Source: Betaproteobacteria bacterium (lineage in GTDB: Bacteria > Pseudomonadota > Gammaproteobacteria > Burkholderiales > Casimicrobiaceae). From it: a stretch of 55,985 nucleotides of DNA. The stretch's first letter is position 1, and each line of letters opens with the position of its first letter. This document shows positions 47,224 through 55,985 of the stretch, piece after piece. The notes below the pieces were generated by a model that ran no database searches, had not been told where the DNA came from, and was given only the letters and a program-made list of their open reading frames with translations. Made by a program: the position numbers and the translations under genes. Location of the stretch: positions 1 through 55,985 of the forward strand of contig PLYT01000107.1 of assembly GCA_003153475.1 (NCBI GenBank), written 5' to 3'.

Positions 47224-47293
47224 GCCTGTCGCCTTGTAGCTCTCCCGGCCGCGAAATCGCCCTGGTCGTCAGGGAATTCGAACCCGCGGTCGC

Positions 47294-48194
47294 TCATCCA
47301 GCGCTTCCACTCAACGCCTGGCGGAGCAGGCGGAACGCGCCGTCGACCGCATCGCCCGCCGGCTCGACATGGCGCGCCCGTATCGCTGCGTCGAAACGAG
47401 GCAGAAGCTTTTGTCCGACGCTGCCGCAAATCGCCAGCGGCAACGTGGCCTGCGGATCGAGCGCGGCGGCGATTTCTTCCAGCGCGCGCGCGGCGCGGTC
47501 GAGCAGATGCGCGGCAAACGGATCGGGCGGCAGCGGCGTCGAAAACCAAGGGCGCCAGGTCGGCATAGGCATTCTGCCCGGGTCGATCGCACCACGCCAA
47601 CAGTGCCTCCCGCGTGGTCCCGGCGACGGCAAGGACTGCACCGACCAGCGGTCCGACGGGACCGCGTCCGTCGATGGCACGATGCGTCTCGCGCATCGCG
47701 TGCAATCCCAGCCACGCGCCGCTGCCTTCGTCGCCGACCGGAAATCCCCAGCCGCCGGCGGCAACGCGCATGCCGTCGCGGTGCAAGGCTTCGCCGACGC
47801 TGCCCGTACCGGCGGTGACGATTGCGCCGGGACGTCCTTCATGCGCGCCGAGCAAGGCCGTATAGGCGTCGGTGTCGAGGGCGAGATGCGCGAACAATGG
47901 CGCCTGGGCGAGGAAGTCGTCGCGCCGCCGCCGCACGTTCGCGCCGGCGAGCCCGATGCCCACCGCGCATTGCTCGCGCGGCGCCGGTGCGATTGCAGCG
48001 TCGGCGAACGCGGAGTCGACGGCCTGCGCGATATGCTTCCACGCCTGCTCGATGCCCTGCCCGAGCGCCGACGGTCCCGCCGCGGCGACGCCGAGCGCAT
48101 CACCCGCCGCCGAGGCGAGCCGCACCCGGGTTTGCGTCCCGCCGCCATCGACGCCGATGTGGTAGCGGATCGCCGAGGCGTGGGCGGGCGTCAA
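47294..48194 (-). pseudogene. BadF/BadG-type N-acetylglucosamine kinase with a frameshift
   Basis: From TTG 48194 the frame reads YHIGVDGGGTQTRVRLASA, GAIVTAGTGSVG, GWGFPVGDEGSGAWLGLHA, then degenerates after LAPLVFDAAA. The neighbouring frame from about 47535 continues with DPFAAHLLDRAARALEEIA, LAICGSVGQKLLP and GDAVDGAFRLLRQAL to the stop at 47294, exactly the family C-terminus. One indel in 47521-47556 (near an A4 run at 47542-47545) joins them into a kinase of about 300 aa. It would phosphorylate GlcNAc for NagA. The start is 11 bp after the transporter stop, so the genes are coupled. Confidence 0.82.
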
Positions 48195-48205
48195 CGGATA
48201 CCGGG

Positions 48206-50005
48206 TCAGGTAAACAGCGTCGCAAGCAAGCCGGCAATGCCCAGGCCCAGCGCTGCCAACGCATCGCCTGCGATCAGGCCACCGCCGACCAGCGAAGTCG
48301 TGCTCATGTCTTCCGGCAACGCAGCCGGTTTGTCCTTGCGCTTGGGCAGGCTGTTGACGAAGCTCGACAGCACGCCGCCCGCTGCGAACCATGCCGAGGT
48401 CAACAGGTTGAGGAATCCGCCGAACGACGACGCATAGGGCGATGGGAGCACCACCGCGTCGAGCAGAAAATCGGTGCTGAAGCCGACGCGTCCCGATTGC
48501 ACGAACGCCCTGTATCGGTCGCGCGACTTGATGACCTTCCGCAACAGCTCGGTGACAAAGCCGATCAGGATGCCGATCCAGATCGCCATGCGCTGGTAGG
48601 GCTTGTCGTCGGTCAGGCTTTTGAGTATGCCGACGAATTTGTAGGTCATCGCCGACGTCCATCGGGCCGGCTGCTGGCTGGCGGACATCGCGGTCTGGTC
48701 CTGCAGCAATATCGGGTAGGCGCTCATGAAGAGCTTGGCGAACAAAACTGCCATGATCGCGCCGATGACGATGCCGGCGACCTGAAAGCGGAACTGGATC
48801 GTGCGGTTGGTGCCCAGCCGCCAGCCGGTCGAGCGGTCCTGCTGCATGTCGCAGGCTTCGCCGGTGGCAACGAGCAATACCGTCGCGGCGATCAGGCCGA
48901 CGATCGGCTGCTTGAGTCCCACCGCGGCCATCAGGATGACGGTGACGACGAACGCCGACGAAATCGGGTTCGAGTCCACCATGCCGACCGAAATACCATT
49001 GACCAATGCGAATACGAACACCAGAAGCACCGCCATCACCAGGTAGCCGACCGGCTGATCGAGCACCTGCGAACCGACGACGACGATGGCGGCGCCCCAG
49101 AACAGCACCCATGCGACCAGCCGCCGCGTGTTGGTGCGCTTCCAGTCTTCGGGCTCCTCCTGCTTGGCAACCCCCTGACGGGCGCGATGATACGCGCGGA
49201 ACAGGATCAGCGAGACGTCGATCAGCGCGGCGCCCATGATCATGCCCAGCGCGATCAGGAACGTGATCTTGCGAAACGGTTCGCCGGGCTGCAGCCAGCC
49301 GATCGACACGAAATAGGGAATCATCGCCCAGCCGACCAGGCCGCCGACGATCGCCGCGATCCCGATGCGGGCGCCGACGATCATGCCGGCGCCGAACGTG
49401 GAAGTCGACAGGTCGATCGCCCCGAGCACCGCGATCTTCGCCGCGCCGATGCCGCCGGCGATGCCCAGCGCCATGCCGCCGAACAGGCGCGAGACCGATT
49501 GCTGCAGCAGTACCGGATCGGTCAGTGCGCGCAGGATATTGGCCACCGCCAGGCCGGACGGGAAGGTGAGCTGCAGGCGGTCGACCAGGATCGGCGTGTA
49601 GAGCATGCCGACGCCGACGCCGAACATGCCGATGCAAAGCATGTACAGCATCAGCTGCCACATCGGCGGCTGCGGCAATCCGAGCCACGCCATCGCCTGG
49701 ATGACGACCGCCATCGCGCTCATGCCGGCGACCGACGCCGCTGTCGTCTGGATGTAGTTGGCGCCGTGACGTCCCGCTGCGCCGTAGCCGAAGGTCACGG
49801 TCGAGCCGAGTATTCCGGCGAGCACCTGTCCGCCGACGAAAAAGCCCAGCGAAAAGTTCATGTACGACGCGGCGACGCCGCCCAGCGGACCCAGGATAAG
49901 GATGCCGACCGCGCCGAGCAACGCGTAGTACTTCCAGGTTCCGGGCTTCGGCAGCCACGCCCAGCGCGGCGCGGACTCGGAAAGAGGCATCGGTGTCGTG
50001 GCCAT
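48206..50005 (-). CDS. OPT-family oligopeptide transporter
   Basis: 599 aa with about 14-16 membrane helices, of the OPT/YSL superfamily. Family features include FGYGAAGRHGANYIQTTAASVAGMSAM (about 75-95) and the late NLLTSAWFAAGGVLSSF and VGGGLIAGDAL. OPT proteins are proton-coupled importers of peptides or peptide-like and metal-chelate compounds. It is the first gene of the operon with the kinase, nagA and nagZ, which suggests import of a cell-wall-derived compound. No ABC or PTS partner is present. Confidence 0.9.
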   Translation of the reverse strand: MATTPMPLSESAPRWAWLPKPGTWKYYALLGAVGILILGPLGGVAASYMNFSLGFFVGGQVLAGILGSTVTFGYGAAGRHGANYIQTTAASVAGMSAMAVVIQAMAWLGLPQPPMWQLMLYMLCIGMFGVGVGMLYTPILVDRLQLTFPSGLAVANILRALTDPVLLQQSVSRLFGGMALGIAGGIGAAKIAVLGAIDLSTSTFGAGMIVGARIGIAAIVGGLVGWAMIPYFVSIGWLQPGEPFRKITFLIALGMIMGAALIDVSLILFRAYHRARQGVAKQEEPEDWKRTNTRRLVAWVLFWGAAIVVVGSQVLDQPVGYLVMAVLLVFVFALVNGISVGMVDSNPISSAFVVTVILMAAVGLKQPIVGLIAATVLLVATGEACDMQQDRSTGWRLGTNRTIQFRFQVAGIVIGAIMAVLFAKLFMSAYPILLQDQTAMSASQQPARWTSAMTYKFVGILKSLTDDKPYQRMAIWIGILIGFVTELLRKVIKSRDRYRAFVQSGRVGFSTDFLLDAVVLPSPYASSFGGFLNLLTSAWFAAGGVLSSFVNSLPKRKDKPAALPEDMSTTSLVGGGLIAGDALAALGLGIAGLLATLFT

Positions 50006-50159
50006 GGTCCTCCGGCGTCGTTATCGATCGGGGGCTATCTTAATGGACTTGCGCAGGTGACGATACCAGGCACGACCGCTTCGTCTGAGCAGATTATCGC
50101 CAGTTTCGCTAAGCTTGAGGGAGCGGCCGAACAGTGCCGATCGGGAGGGGAGAAAAACG

Positions 50160-51107
50160 ATGTCGACGACGATGCAACTGCAAACGCTTGCCGCATGCAC
50201 GCTGACATTGATGTTGCTGGCTTGCGGCAACGAGCAAGGAGGCGGCGGCGCAGCGAAGGTGGGCGCCGGGACGCACAAGACTGTCGTCGAAGCGAAACGC
50301 GCGCCGTATGCCTATCCGGCGCCGGTGAAGGGCCATATCAAGGAAATCAACATCGGCGAATTCGACCTGGTCGACGGCATCGCGTATCCGTCGCTGGGCG
50401 GCGGCGGTACGGTCGTCTATGTCGTCAGCAAGCCGGTTGCCTCGCCAATGCTGGTCGGCTCGGCCTGTCCGCTGACGCAGGCGCGTGCGCTGGCGAAGCT
50501 GCGCAACGCGAGTTTCAGCGAGGTGACGCTCGATACCGGCGGGCGCTCGAATTACTTCGGGGCCGGCACGCCGTTCAACGGCAGCCTGACCGACCTCGCG
50601 CCGCGCGACTGGTCGAGCACGCTGAAGACGGAGGCGAACCGCGCGGCCGGCAGCGTCGCGCACAAGCAGTACGGCAAGTTTGAATTCGACCTGCCGTTGT
50701 CGAGCCCGAAGATCGACGAAATAAGCTACGGCGACCAGCAACAGAAGCGGCGCCTGGCGGCGACCACGCCCAAGCCGGGCGAGCAGGCGGTGACCGCTGC
50801 GTACATTGCGCTGCGCGACGCGGCGCTAACGAAAAATTTGAAGGCGACGCTGGCCACGCTGGGATTCGATGCCAAGCAGAGCGAGGCCATCCGCGGCATG
50901 GACGGCATCGATGCCGACTTCCTGGTGTTCGCCGATCGCTTTCTCACGCCGGGCACGCCCGGCGATCCGTGGAACAAGCCGGGCGCCGGCCAGGTGCGCG
51001 GCGAAGGCGTGAAGGCCAACGGCAAGAAGTTCTTCAACGACTACTACTTCGATCTTTGCGGCGACCATCTGGTGCTTACCCACATCGTGGAGCAGTCGCC
51101 GCCCTAG
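50160..51107 (+). CDS. Predicted lipoprotein of unknown function
   Basis: 315 aa with a lipoprotein signal: hydrophobic stretch ending LMLLAC, lipidated Cys22, followed by a Gly-rich linker (GNEQGGGG). The mature part has strand-rich segments (GTVVYVVSKP, ACPLTQARALAKLRNASF) and two more cysteines (ACPL, DLCGDH). ATG 50160 has GGAGGGGAG upstream. I do not recognise a family. It is divergent from the OPT operon and converges with the MFS gene. Confidence 0.75.
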   Translation: MSTTMQLQTLAACTLTLMLLACGNEQGGGGAAKVGAGTHKTVVEAKRAPYAYPAPVKGHIKEINIGEFDLVDGIAYPSLGGGGTVVYVVSKPVASPMLVGSACPLTQARALAKLRNASFSEVTLDTGGRSNYFGAGTPFNGSLTDLAPRDWSSTLKTEANRAAGSVAHKQYGKFEFDLPLSSPKIDEISYGDQQQKRRLAATTPKPGEQAVTAAYIALRDAALTKNLKATLATLGFDAKQSEAIRGMDGIDADFLVFADRFLTPGTPGDPWNKPGAGQVRGEGVKANGKKFFNDYYFDLCGDHLVLTHIVEQSPP

Positions 51108-51137
51108 CCACGCTCGTTCGAGCTGTCGCCCAGGCCC

Positions 51138-52358
51138 TCACCGCGCCGTTGATCGCCGACGCGCCGACTCCTCCGGAGGGCGAACCCTGCGGCAGGTTGC
51201 GAGCAGCAACAGGTCGTAGGCGATCTTGATCGCGCCGGCGATGGCCAGCGGCCATCCGACGCTCGACAGGCCGAGCAGGTAGCCCGCGAGCAACGGACTC
51301 GTCGCCGAAGCGAGGCTGCGTGGTACCGACGTAATGCTCGCGGCGGCGGCGCGCTCGCCCGGAGAGACGACGGCCATCACATACGAGCTTCGCGTGGGCA
51401 CATCCATCTGCGACAAGGCGCTGCGCACCAGCAGGAGCACGATCACCCAGGCCAAGTCGGGCACGAACGGCATCAGCAGCAACAACAGGCTGGACGGCAG
51501 GTGGGTGAACACCATCGTGTTGATCAGGCCGATGCGGTTGGCGATGCGCACGGCGACGAGGTACGAAAAGGCCGAGAACACACCGGTCCAGAAAAAGATC
51601 GTACCGGCGACCGCGGTCGAGAGCTGGAACTTTTCGAACAACCATAGTGCGAGCATCGACTGCACGATGAATCCGCCGCCGAACGCGTCGAGGCTGAACA
51701 AGGCAGCGAGGATGTAGACGATGCGTTTGGACTGGCGAAGCGGCGCCGCCGGCGCTTCGGCTTCGCCGGCAAGGCCGGCGGGCAACTTGCGATAAATGAG
51801 CGCCGAGGCGGCGCCGATCAGCGCGTAGAGCACGAACATCGCGCGGATCGCGGAAGGCGCCGATACGGCGAAAGCGTGCGCCAGCAGCTCGGGCACGCCG
51901 GCGAACAACGCGCCGGCGGCGCCGACCAGCGCGCCGACGAGGCTGTAGCGCGCGAACACCGCCGTTCGCGCGCGGTCGGGCACGATGCGGGCGAGCACCG
52001 ACTGCTCGATCGGCAGGAAAACGCTCACGTCGCCGCTCGACGGATTGAGCGTGCCGACAAAAGCGACGACCAGCAGCGGCCAGAATTGCGTGATCGTCGC
52101 AAAACCCAGGCCGGTCGCTGCCATCAGTGCCGTCGCGGCGAGCAGCAGCGTGCGGTAGCGATACCGATGGGCGTGCAGGCCGACGAGCAACGTCAGCGCC
52201 CCGGACCCCAGCAGCGTACCGGTCGTGATTACGCCGACTTCGAACGGCGACAGGCCCAGCGCGAGCAAGTAGACGGGCAGCAGCAGGCTGACGTAGCCGT
52301 CGCCGAACGCGCGCAGCGCGCGTACCCACAGCAAGCGGCGAACGTCGGAAGTGATCAT
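51138..52358 (-). CDS. MFS transporter
   Basis: 406 aa with 12 predicted membrane helices and the MFS A-motif-like loop between helices 2 and 3 (VGLHAHRYRYRTLLLAA). Its late segment LVRSALSQMDVPTRSSYVMAVV resembles drug/metabolite exporters of the MFS_1 group. The substrate is unknown. There is no clear operon partner. Confidence 0.85.
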   Translation of the reverse strand: MITSDVRRLLWVRALRAFGDGYVSLLLPVYLLALGLSPFEVGVITTGTLLGSGALTLLVGLHAHRYRYRTLLLAATALMAATGLGFATITQFWPLLVVAFVGTLNPSSGDVSVFLPIEQSVLARIVPDRARTAVFARYSLVGALVGAAGALFAGVPELLAHAFAVSAPSAIRAMFVLYALIGAASALIYRKLPAGLAGEAEAPAAPLRQSKRIVYILAALFSLDAFGGGFIVQSMLALWLFEKFQLSTAVAGTIFFWTGVFSAFSYLVAVRIANRIGLINTMVFTHLPSSLLLLLMPFVPDLAWVIVLLLVRSALSQMDVPTRSSYVMAVVSPGERAAAASITSVPRSLASATSPLLAGYLLGLSSVGWPLAIAGAIKIAYDLLLLATCRRVRPPEESARRRSTAR

Positions 52359-52644
52359 GCGACCGAAACCGCGCCACGGGTCAAGTCATTCGAGCGGGCA
52401 TCCAAGACAAGCCTCCCATCGGGTCGTAAGCCCTGACCAGGAGCAGAACTTGGACGCCGGGGCGTCTTGGGGCGGGGAGTCTGCCGACAGTCCCCGAATG
52501 TCACCTGGCTTCCATGATATCCATCCGCCGGGTGTGACTCAAGGCCCGTCGATCATCATCCAATGCACGGTGGGTTGGGGCGGATGGCGCTCACTTCCGA
52601 CTTCGTGTCGCCAACGCAGCAGGCGAAAAGCGCACGGCGCAAGC

Positions 52645-53763
52645 CTACCGCGATGACACCTGCTTGATTTTCACCCGTTCCGATTTCCGCGGCGGAAGAT
52701 CCGGGAAAGCGTCGCCGATCGTCAAAGCAGTCCCGGCTTGCGCTACGTCGAGCCCGGCGAGTTTCGCGGCTTCGGCGCGGAATTGCTTGCTTGACACGAT
52801 ATCGATAATCGTTGCGGCCATCGGGGTTTGTAAACAATCCTTGTTGCAGATGAGGAAATAGCGCTCGCTGGCGACCGGAATGAAATCCAGATTGAACTTC
52901 CGCGCGCCGGCCTCCACGCCGAAACCTGCGTGCGCCAAGCCGCTCGCGACGTACGCTGCAACGCCGGAATGTGTGAACTCACCGGTCTCGTAGCCTGCGA
53001 TCTTGCGGCTGTCCAGGTGCTCGCTCTTCAGCAGCAGGTCGAGCAGAATCCTCGTCCCTGAGCCGAATTGGCGATTGACGAAGCGCAGGCCCGGCCGAGT
53101 CAGGTCCGCCAGCGACAGGATGGCCATGGGATTTCCGGGCGCGACCATGATTCCCTGCCGGCGTGTCGAGAGATTGATCAAAACATGGCGCTCGGCATTC
53201 AGCCACTTGGTATAGAACTTGAGCGCGACGGCCTGGTGAACGCCCAATGGCACGTGAAAACCGGCGATGTCGCAGCCGTCGCTCGCCAGCGATGCGAGCG
53301 CTTCCATGCTGCCGCGATATTTGAGGTTCACCGGAATGTCTTTCCGAAGGAGAAAATCGCGGAGCAATTCGAGGGCGTAGCCGTGGCTGGCGTGAACCCT
53401 CAGGATCGATTCCCGTCCCGGGTGCAAGCCTTCGATTTCGGCTTCGAGCTCCGAGGCGAGGCTGTCGAGCAGGGGTGCGAGGCGCGCATTGATGCGCCGG
53501 TCCGCGGTAACGAGTTTTTCGCCCAGCAAGCTGAGGATCGCTCGCCGACCGCGGCTCATTACGAGCAGCGGTGCGCCGAATTCGCGCGTCGCGTCGTGAA
53601 TCAGCCCCCAGGCATATCGATAGGAGTAGCAGAGCTTGCGCGCCGCTGCTGAGATGCTGCCCTCCTCATCGATTGCCCGCAGCAGCTCGAGCAGTTTCGG
53701 CATGGCTTGAGCCCTGCCCGCTCTGATCAACGACCACTGCGGCTGGATCGAAATCTTCGACAT
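52645..53763 (-). CDS. ModE-like HTH regulator with a periplasmic-binding-protein effector domain
   Basis: 372 aa. Residues 15-95 are a winged helix of the ModE N-terminal type (ELLRAIDEEGSISAAARKLCYSYRYAWGLI). Residues about 115-350 resemble a periplasmic-binding-protein-like domain (GIMVAPGNPMAILSLADL, FVNRQFGSGTRILLDLLL, GEFTHSGVAAYVASGLAHAG). Such proteins regulate molybdate-linked or formate/oxalate genes. It is divergent from the OFA transporter with a shared 165-bp promoter region, so it is the likely regulator. Confidence 0.85.
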   Translation of the reverse strand: MSKISIQPQWSLIRAGRAQAMPKLLELLRAIDEEGSISAAARKLCYSYRYAWGLIHDATREFGAPLLVMSRGRRAILSLLGEKLVTADRRINARLAPLLDSLASELEAEIEGLHPGRESILRVHASHGYALELLRDFLLRKDIPVNLKYRGSMEALASLASDGCDIAGFHVPLGVHQAVALKFYTKWLNAERHVLINLSTRRQGIMVAPGNPMAILSLADLTRPGLRFVNRQFGSGTRILLDLLLKSEHLDSRKIAGYETGEFTHSGVAAYVASGLAHAGFGVEAGARKFNLDFIPVASERYFLICNKDCLQTPMAATIIDIVSSKQFRAEAAKLAGLDVAQAGTALTIGDAFPDLPPRKSERVKIKQVSSR

Positions 53764-53870
53764 CCTGGCCCCTCCTCCGATCGTCGGTTATGTTCTACGG
53801 ACCATAAGTTCTGTACCGACTGCTTCATATTGTTAGCCGGATGCCCGGAATGCTACGTTCGTCGACGGTC

Positions 53871-53886
53871 CCGTGGCAAGCCACGG
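53871..53886. promoter_or_regulatory. Inverted repeat upstream of the OFA transporter gene
   Basis: CCGTGG-CAAG-CCACGG is a perfect 6-bp inverted repeat with a 4-nt spacer, 41 bp before the OFA start codon. It is a candidate operator for the divergent ModE-like regulator or a leader hairpin. Confidence 0.4.
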
Positions 53887-53927
53887 TGTCAAAAATACAA
53901 ACGAGCCACACGCGCTGGAGGAGAAAT

Positions 53928-55604
53928 ATGTCGGAATCCGCGGGAGTCTTGACCGGCAACGGGACGAACGGTGTCGGATTGCTCGACAAGGAGCGAACGT
54001 TCGCCGGCCCAGGGTTCAACCGCTGGCTGGTGCCCCCGGCGGCGTTGTGCATCCACCTGTGCATCGGAATGGCGTACGGCTTCAGCGTGTTCTGGCTGCC
54101 GCTGTCACGCGCGGTCGGCCTCAAGCAATCGATCGCGTGCCCGGCGGACATGTCGTTCTTCACGCACCTGTTCACGACGACCTGCGACTGGAAGGTGAGC
54201 GAACTCGGGTGGATGTTCACACTGTTTTTCGTTTTTCTCGGCGGCGCGGCCGCCATCTGGGGCGGATGGCTGGAACACGCGGGACCACGCAAGGCGGGTT
54301 TCGTCGCGGCTTTGTGCTGGTGCGGGGGACTCGTCATCGGCGCCCTCGCGGTCTATACGCATCAGCTCTGGTTGATGTGGCTCGGCCCGGGCATGTTGGG
54401 CGGAATCGGGCTTGGATTGGGTTACATCTCGCCGGTTTCGACGCTGATCAAATGGTTCCCGGACCGGCGCGGCATGGCGACCGGCATGGCGATCATGGGC
54501 TTCGGCGGCGGCGCAATGATCGGCGCGCCGCTCGCCGACATCTTGATGAAGCACTTCGCGACGCCGACTTCAGTGGGCGTGTGGGAAACATTCCTGGCAA
54601 TGGCCGCAATCTATTTCGTCTTCATGACCATGGGCGCTTTCGGCTACCGGATTCCGGTGCCGGGATGGAAGCCCAAGGGTTGGACGCCGCCGGCGACCAA
54701 TGCCAGGGCGATGATCACCACCCGGCATGTGCACGTGAACGTAGCACCGAAGACTCCACAATTCTGGCTTATCTGGTGGGTGCTGTGCCTGAACGTGACC
54801 GCCGGCATAGGCATCATCGGCATGGCCTCGCCCATGCTGCAGGAGGTGTTTGCAGGCAAGCTGATCGGGGTCAACGCGATCTTCAACGATCTCACGCCGG
54901 TTCAGAAGGGGCAGATCGCGGCGATCGCCGCCGGTTTTACCGGCCTGTTGAGCCTGTTCAACATCGCGGGGCGCTTCGTCTGGGCCTCGGCGTCGGACTA
55001 TCTGGGACGCAAGCCGACCTACTACACCTTCTTTGTCCTCGGAATCATCCTCTACGCATCGGCTCCTTGGTCGGGCCATGCCGGTCACATCGCGCTGTTC
55101 GTGCTCGCATTCGGCGTCATTCTGTCGATGTACGGCGGCGGATTCGCCACGGTGCCAGCCTATCTCGCGGACATGTTCGGCACGCAAATGGTCGGCGCCA
55201 TTCACGGACGCCTGATCACGGCGTGGTCTGCGGCGGGGATCTTCGGTCCGGTGATTGTCAACTACCTGCGCGAATATCAGCTCGACCACGGCGTGGCGCG
55301 GGCGCAGGTCTACGACATTACCGCCTATGTGCTGTGCGGGCTGCTTGCAATTGGATTCATCTGCAACTGGATGGTGAAACCGGTCGCTGACAAGTATTTC
55401 ATGACCGACGCCGAACTGGAGGCTGAACGCCGGCTCGCGCATGAAGCGGCTGCCCGGTCGGCCAGCGAGGTCGAGCGCGCGAAGAATCTTGACACGACGC
55501 CCAGTAAGCCCTGGATGATCGTGCTGGCGTGGCTGGTCGTCGGCGTGCCACTGGCGTGGGGCGTGTATACCACGCTTGAAAAAGCGTGGGTTCTGTTCCA
55601 ATAG
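53928..55604 (+). CDS. OFA-family MFS transporter (oxalate/formate antiporter type)
   Basis: 558 aa with 12 membrane helices and a C-terminal cytoplasmic tail. OFA features are IHLCIGMAYGFSVFWLPLSRA at the start, WKVSELGWMFTLFFVFLGG, GGIGLGLGYISPVSTLIKWFPDRRGMATG, and NIAGRFVWASASDYLGRKP. It is longer than OxlT because of an insert before helix 7 and an extra late hydrophobic helix (about 530-550). The ribosome binding site GGAGGAG is 7 bp before ATG 53928. The transported anion is probably a small mono- or dicarboxylate. Confidence 0.9.
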   Translation: MSESAGVLTGNGTNGVGLLDKERTFAGPGFNRWLVPPAALCIHLCIGMAYGFSVFWLPLSRAVGLKQSIACPADMSFFTHLFTTTCDWKVSELGWMFTLFFVFLGGAAAIWGGWLEHAGPRKAGFVAALCWCGGLVIGALAVYTHQLWLMWLGPGMLGGIGLGLGYISPVSTLIKWFPDRRGMATGMAIMGFGGGAMIGAPLADILMKHFATPTSVGVWETFLAMAAIYFVFMTMGAFGYRIPVPGWKPKGWTPPATNARAMITTRHVHVNVAPKTPQFWLIWWVLCLNVTAGIGIIGMASPMLQEVFAGKLIGVNAIFNDLTPVQKGQIAAIAAGFTGLLSLFNIAGRFVWASASDYLGRKPTYYTFFVLGIILYASAPWSGHAGHIALFVLAFGVILSMYGGGFATVPAYLADMFGTQMVGAIHGRLITAWSAAGIFGPVIVNYLREYQLDHGVARAQVYDITAYVLCGLLAIGFICNWMVKPVADKYFMTDAELEAERRLAHEAAARSASEVERAKNLDTTPSKPWMIVLAWLVVGVPLAWGVYTTLEKAWVLFQ

Positions 55605-55612
55605 ACCAGGCG

Positions 55613-55882
55613 ATGACTCCGCGGCGGACGCTTTACATTTGCGATGGGCGCTGTGGTTTGGCTGCCTGCAGGGCGCTGGCCGATCATGCCGTCGAGCTGC
55701 TTGGGATCCCGTTTGGCAGCACAACCGACGATGGCCTGGTTCGGCTGACGACGCTGCGCTGCCGGGAGCTCCCAGGAACGAATTCGATCGCGATGATCGA
55801 CGACGAAGCCTATTCGATCGAGAGCGCCGAAGAATTGGGCGAGTTGCTCAGTATCAGCCGAGTCGCGTCCGCATACGACTAG
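55613..55882 (+). CDS. Degenerate NuoE-like thioredoxin-fold protein
   Basis: 89 aa starting MTPRRTLYICDGRCGLAAC. The size, the early cysteine-rich segment (C10, C14, C19), the block LTTLRCRELPG, and AMIDDEAYSIESAEELGELL match the thioredoxin-like [2Fe-2S] domain of NuoE/formate dehydrogenase gamma subunits. The second half of the cluster motif, normally C-x3-C, reads C-RELPG with no second cysteine, so cluster binding is doubtful. It starts 8 bp after the OFA gene and is the last gene before a strong terminator. Assignment is by pattern only. Confidence 0.6.
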   Translation: MTPRRTLYICDGRCGLAACRALADHAVELLGIPFGSTTDDGLVRLTTLRCRELPGTNSIAMIDDEAYSIESAEELGELLSISRVASAYD

Positions 55883-55903
55883 CCATCCATCGTCGGTCTC
55901 GCA

Positions 55904-55977
55904 GCCCGCGACCAAGGCAACCCCCGGCGACTCATCGCCGGGCGGATCCAAGCGCCTTCGGTCGCGGGCCTTTTTTT
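55904..55977 (+). terminator. Long nested intrinsic terminator
   Basis: Outer stem GCCCGCGACC (55904-55913) with GGTCGCGGGC (55960-55969), extended by AAGGC/GCCTT with one bulged base. It encloses a second perfect 8-bp hairpin CCCGGCGA-CTCA-TCGCCGGG (55923-55942), then a run of seven T (55971-55977). It would end the OFA/NuoE-like transcript. The two-tier fold is larger than a usual terminator. Confidence 0.8.
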
Positions 55978-55985
55978 GACCGCCT

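Noticed and set aside
47822..50683. 953-aa plus-strand ORF
   Set aside because: It lies antisense to the OPT and kinase genes, and its translation is His/Arg/Asp-rich with no family features. It is a high-GC shadow frame.

Overview
The window is a high-GC chromosomal segment of a Gram-negative bacterium, most likely a betaproteobacterium (order Burkholderiales or close). This rests on the gene sets hemA-prfA, rph-rdgB-hemW, the SorAB-type sulfite dehydrogenase, the peroxiredoxin-glutaredoxin fusion and a methyltransferase/pteridine-reductase pair. It is an inference from gene content; no rRNA is present.

Region 1 (1-8.6 kb) is accessory DNA. It holds small genes (a 71-aa unknown, a DUF2905 membrane protein), a glutathionylspermidine-synthase-like ATP-grasp protein, and a frameshifted small regulator behind a promoter plus intrinsic-terminator leader. 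A four-gene FtsX/MacB-type ABC export operon follows, with a thioredoxin-like periplasmic protein that lacks CXXC. The region ends with a small serine recombinase whose gene is preceded by tight palindromes.

Region 2 (8.7-15 kb) is a self-contained catabolic/import unit. It has a PotABCD-like ABC importer and a creatinase/ectoine-hydrolase-type M24 enzyme in one minus-strand operon. A LacI-family regulator is divergent from it, with a perfect LacI-type operator between them.

Region 3 (15-19.3 kb) is a small integron-type cassette array: three near-uniform attC sites and five small minus-strand genes, with no integron integrase. It lies between the LacI gene and a phage-type tyrosine recombinase directly downstream of tRNA-Ala(CGC). 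This looks like the tRNA-proximal end of a genomic island whose other end is not in view.

Region 4 (19.4-44 kb) is mostly core. It carries a DedA-rhodanese fusion, ridA, recG, a TPR-glycosyltransferase, hemA, prfA, a GNAT, sorAB, prmC, a malate/lactate-dehydrogenase-like enzyme, two sugar genes, rph, rdgB, hemW, an amidase, ChaC, a pteridine-reductase-like SDR with a NDUFAF7-type methyltransferase, a dihydrolipoamide-dehydrogenase-like flavoprotein and a peroxiredoxin-glutaredoxin fusion behind an OxyR-like palindrome. It ends in a decaying two-component locus: a frameshifted hybrid kinase plus a nonsense-bearing receiver remnant.

Region 5 (44.5-50 kb) is an amino-sugar/peptidoglycan-recycling operon (OPT transporter, BadF-type kinase with a frameshift, nagA, nagZ). 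Region 6 (50-56 kb) has a lipoprotein, an MFS exporter, and a ModE-like regulator divergent from an oxalate/formate-antiporter-family (OFA) transporter. A degenerate NuoE-like [2Fe-2S] protein and a strong nested terminator close the window.

Three coding frameshifts and one internal stop are visible. They could be real decay or assembly error, and read-level data would decide.
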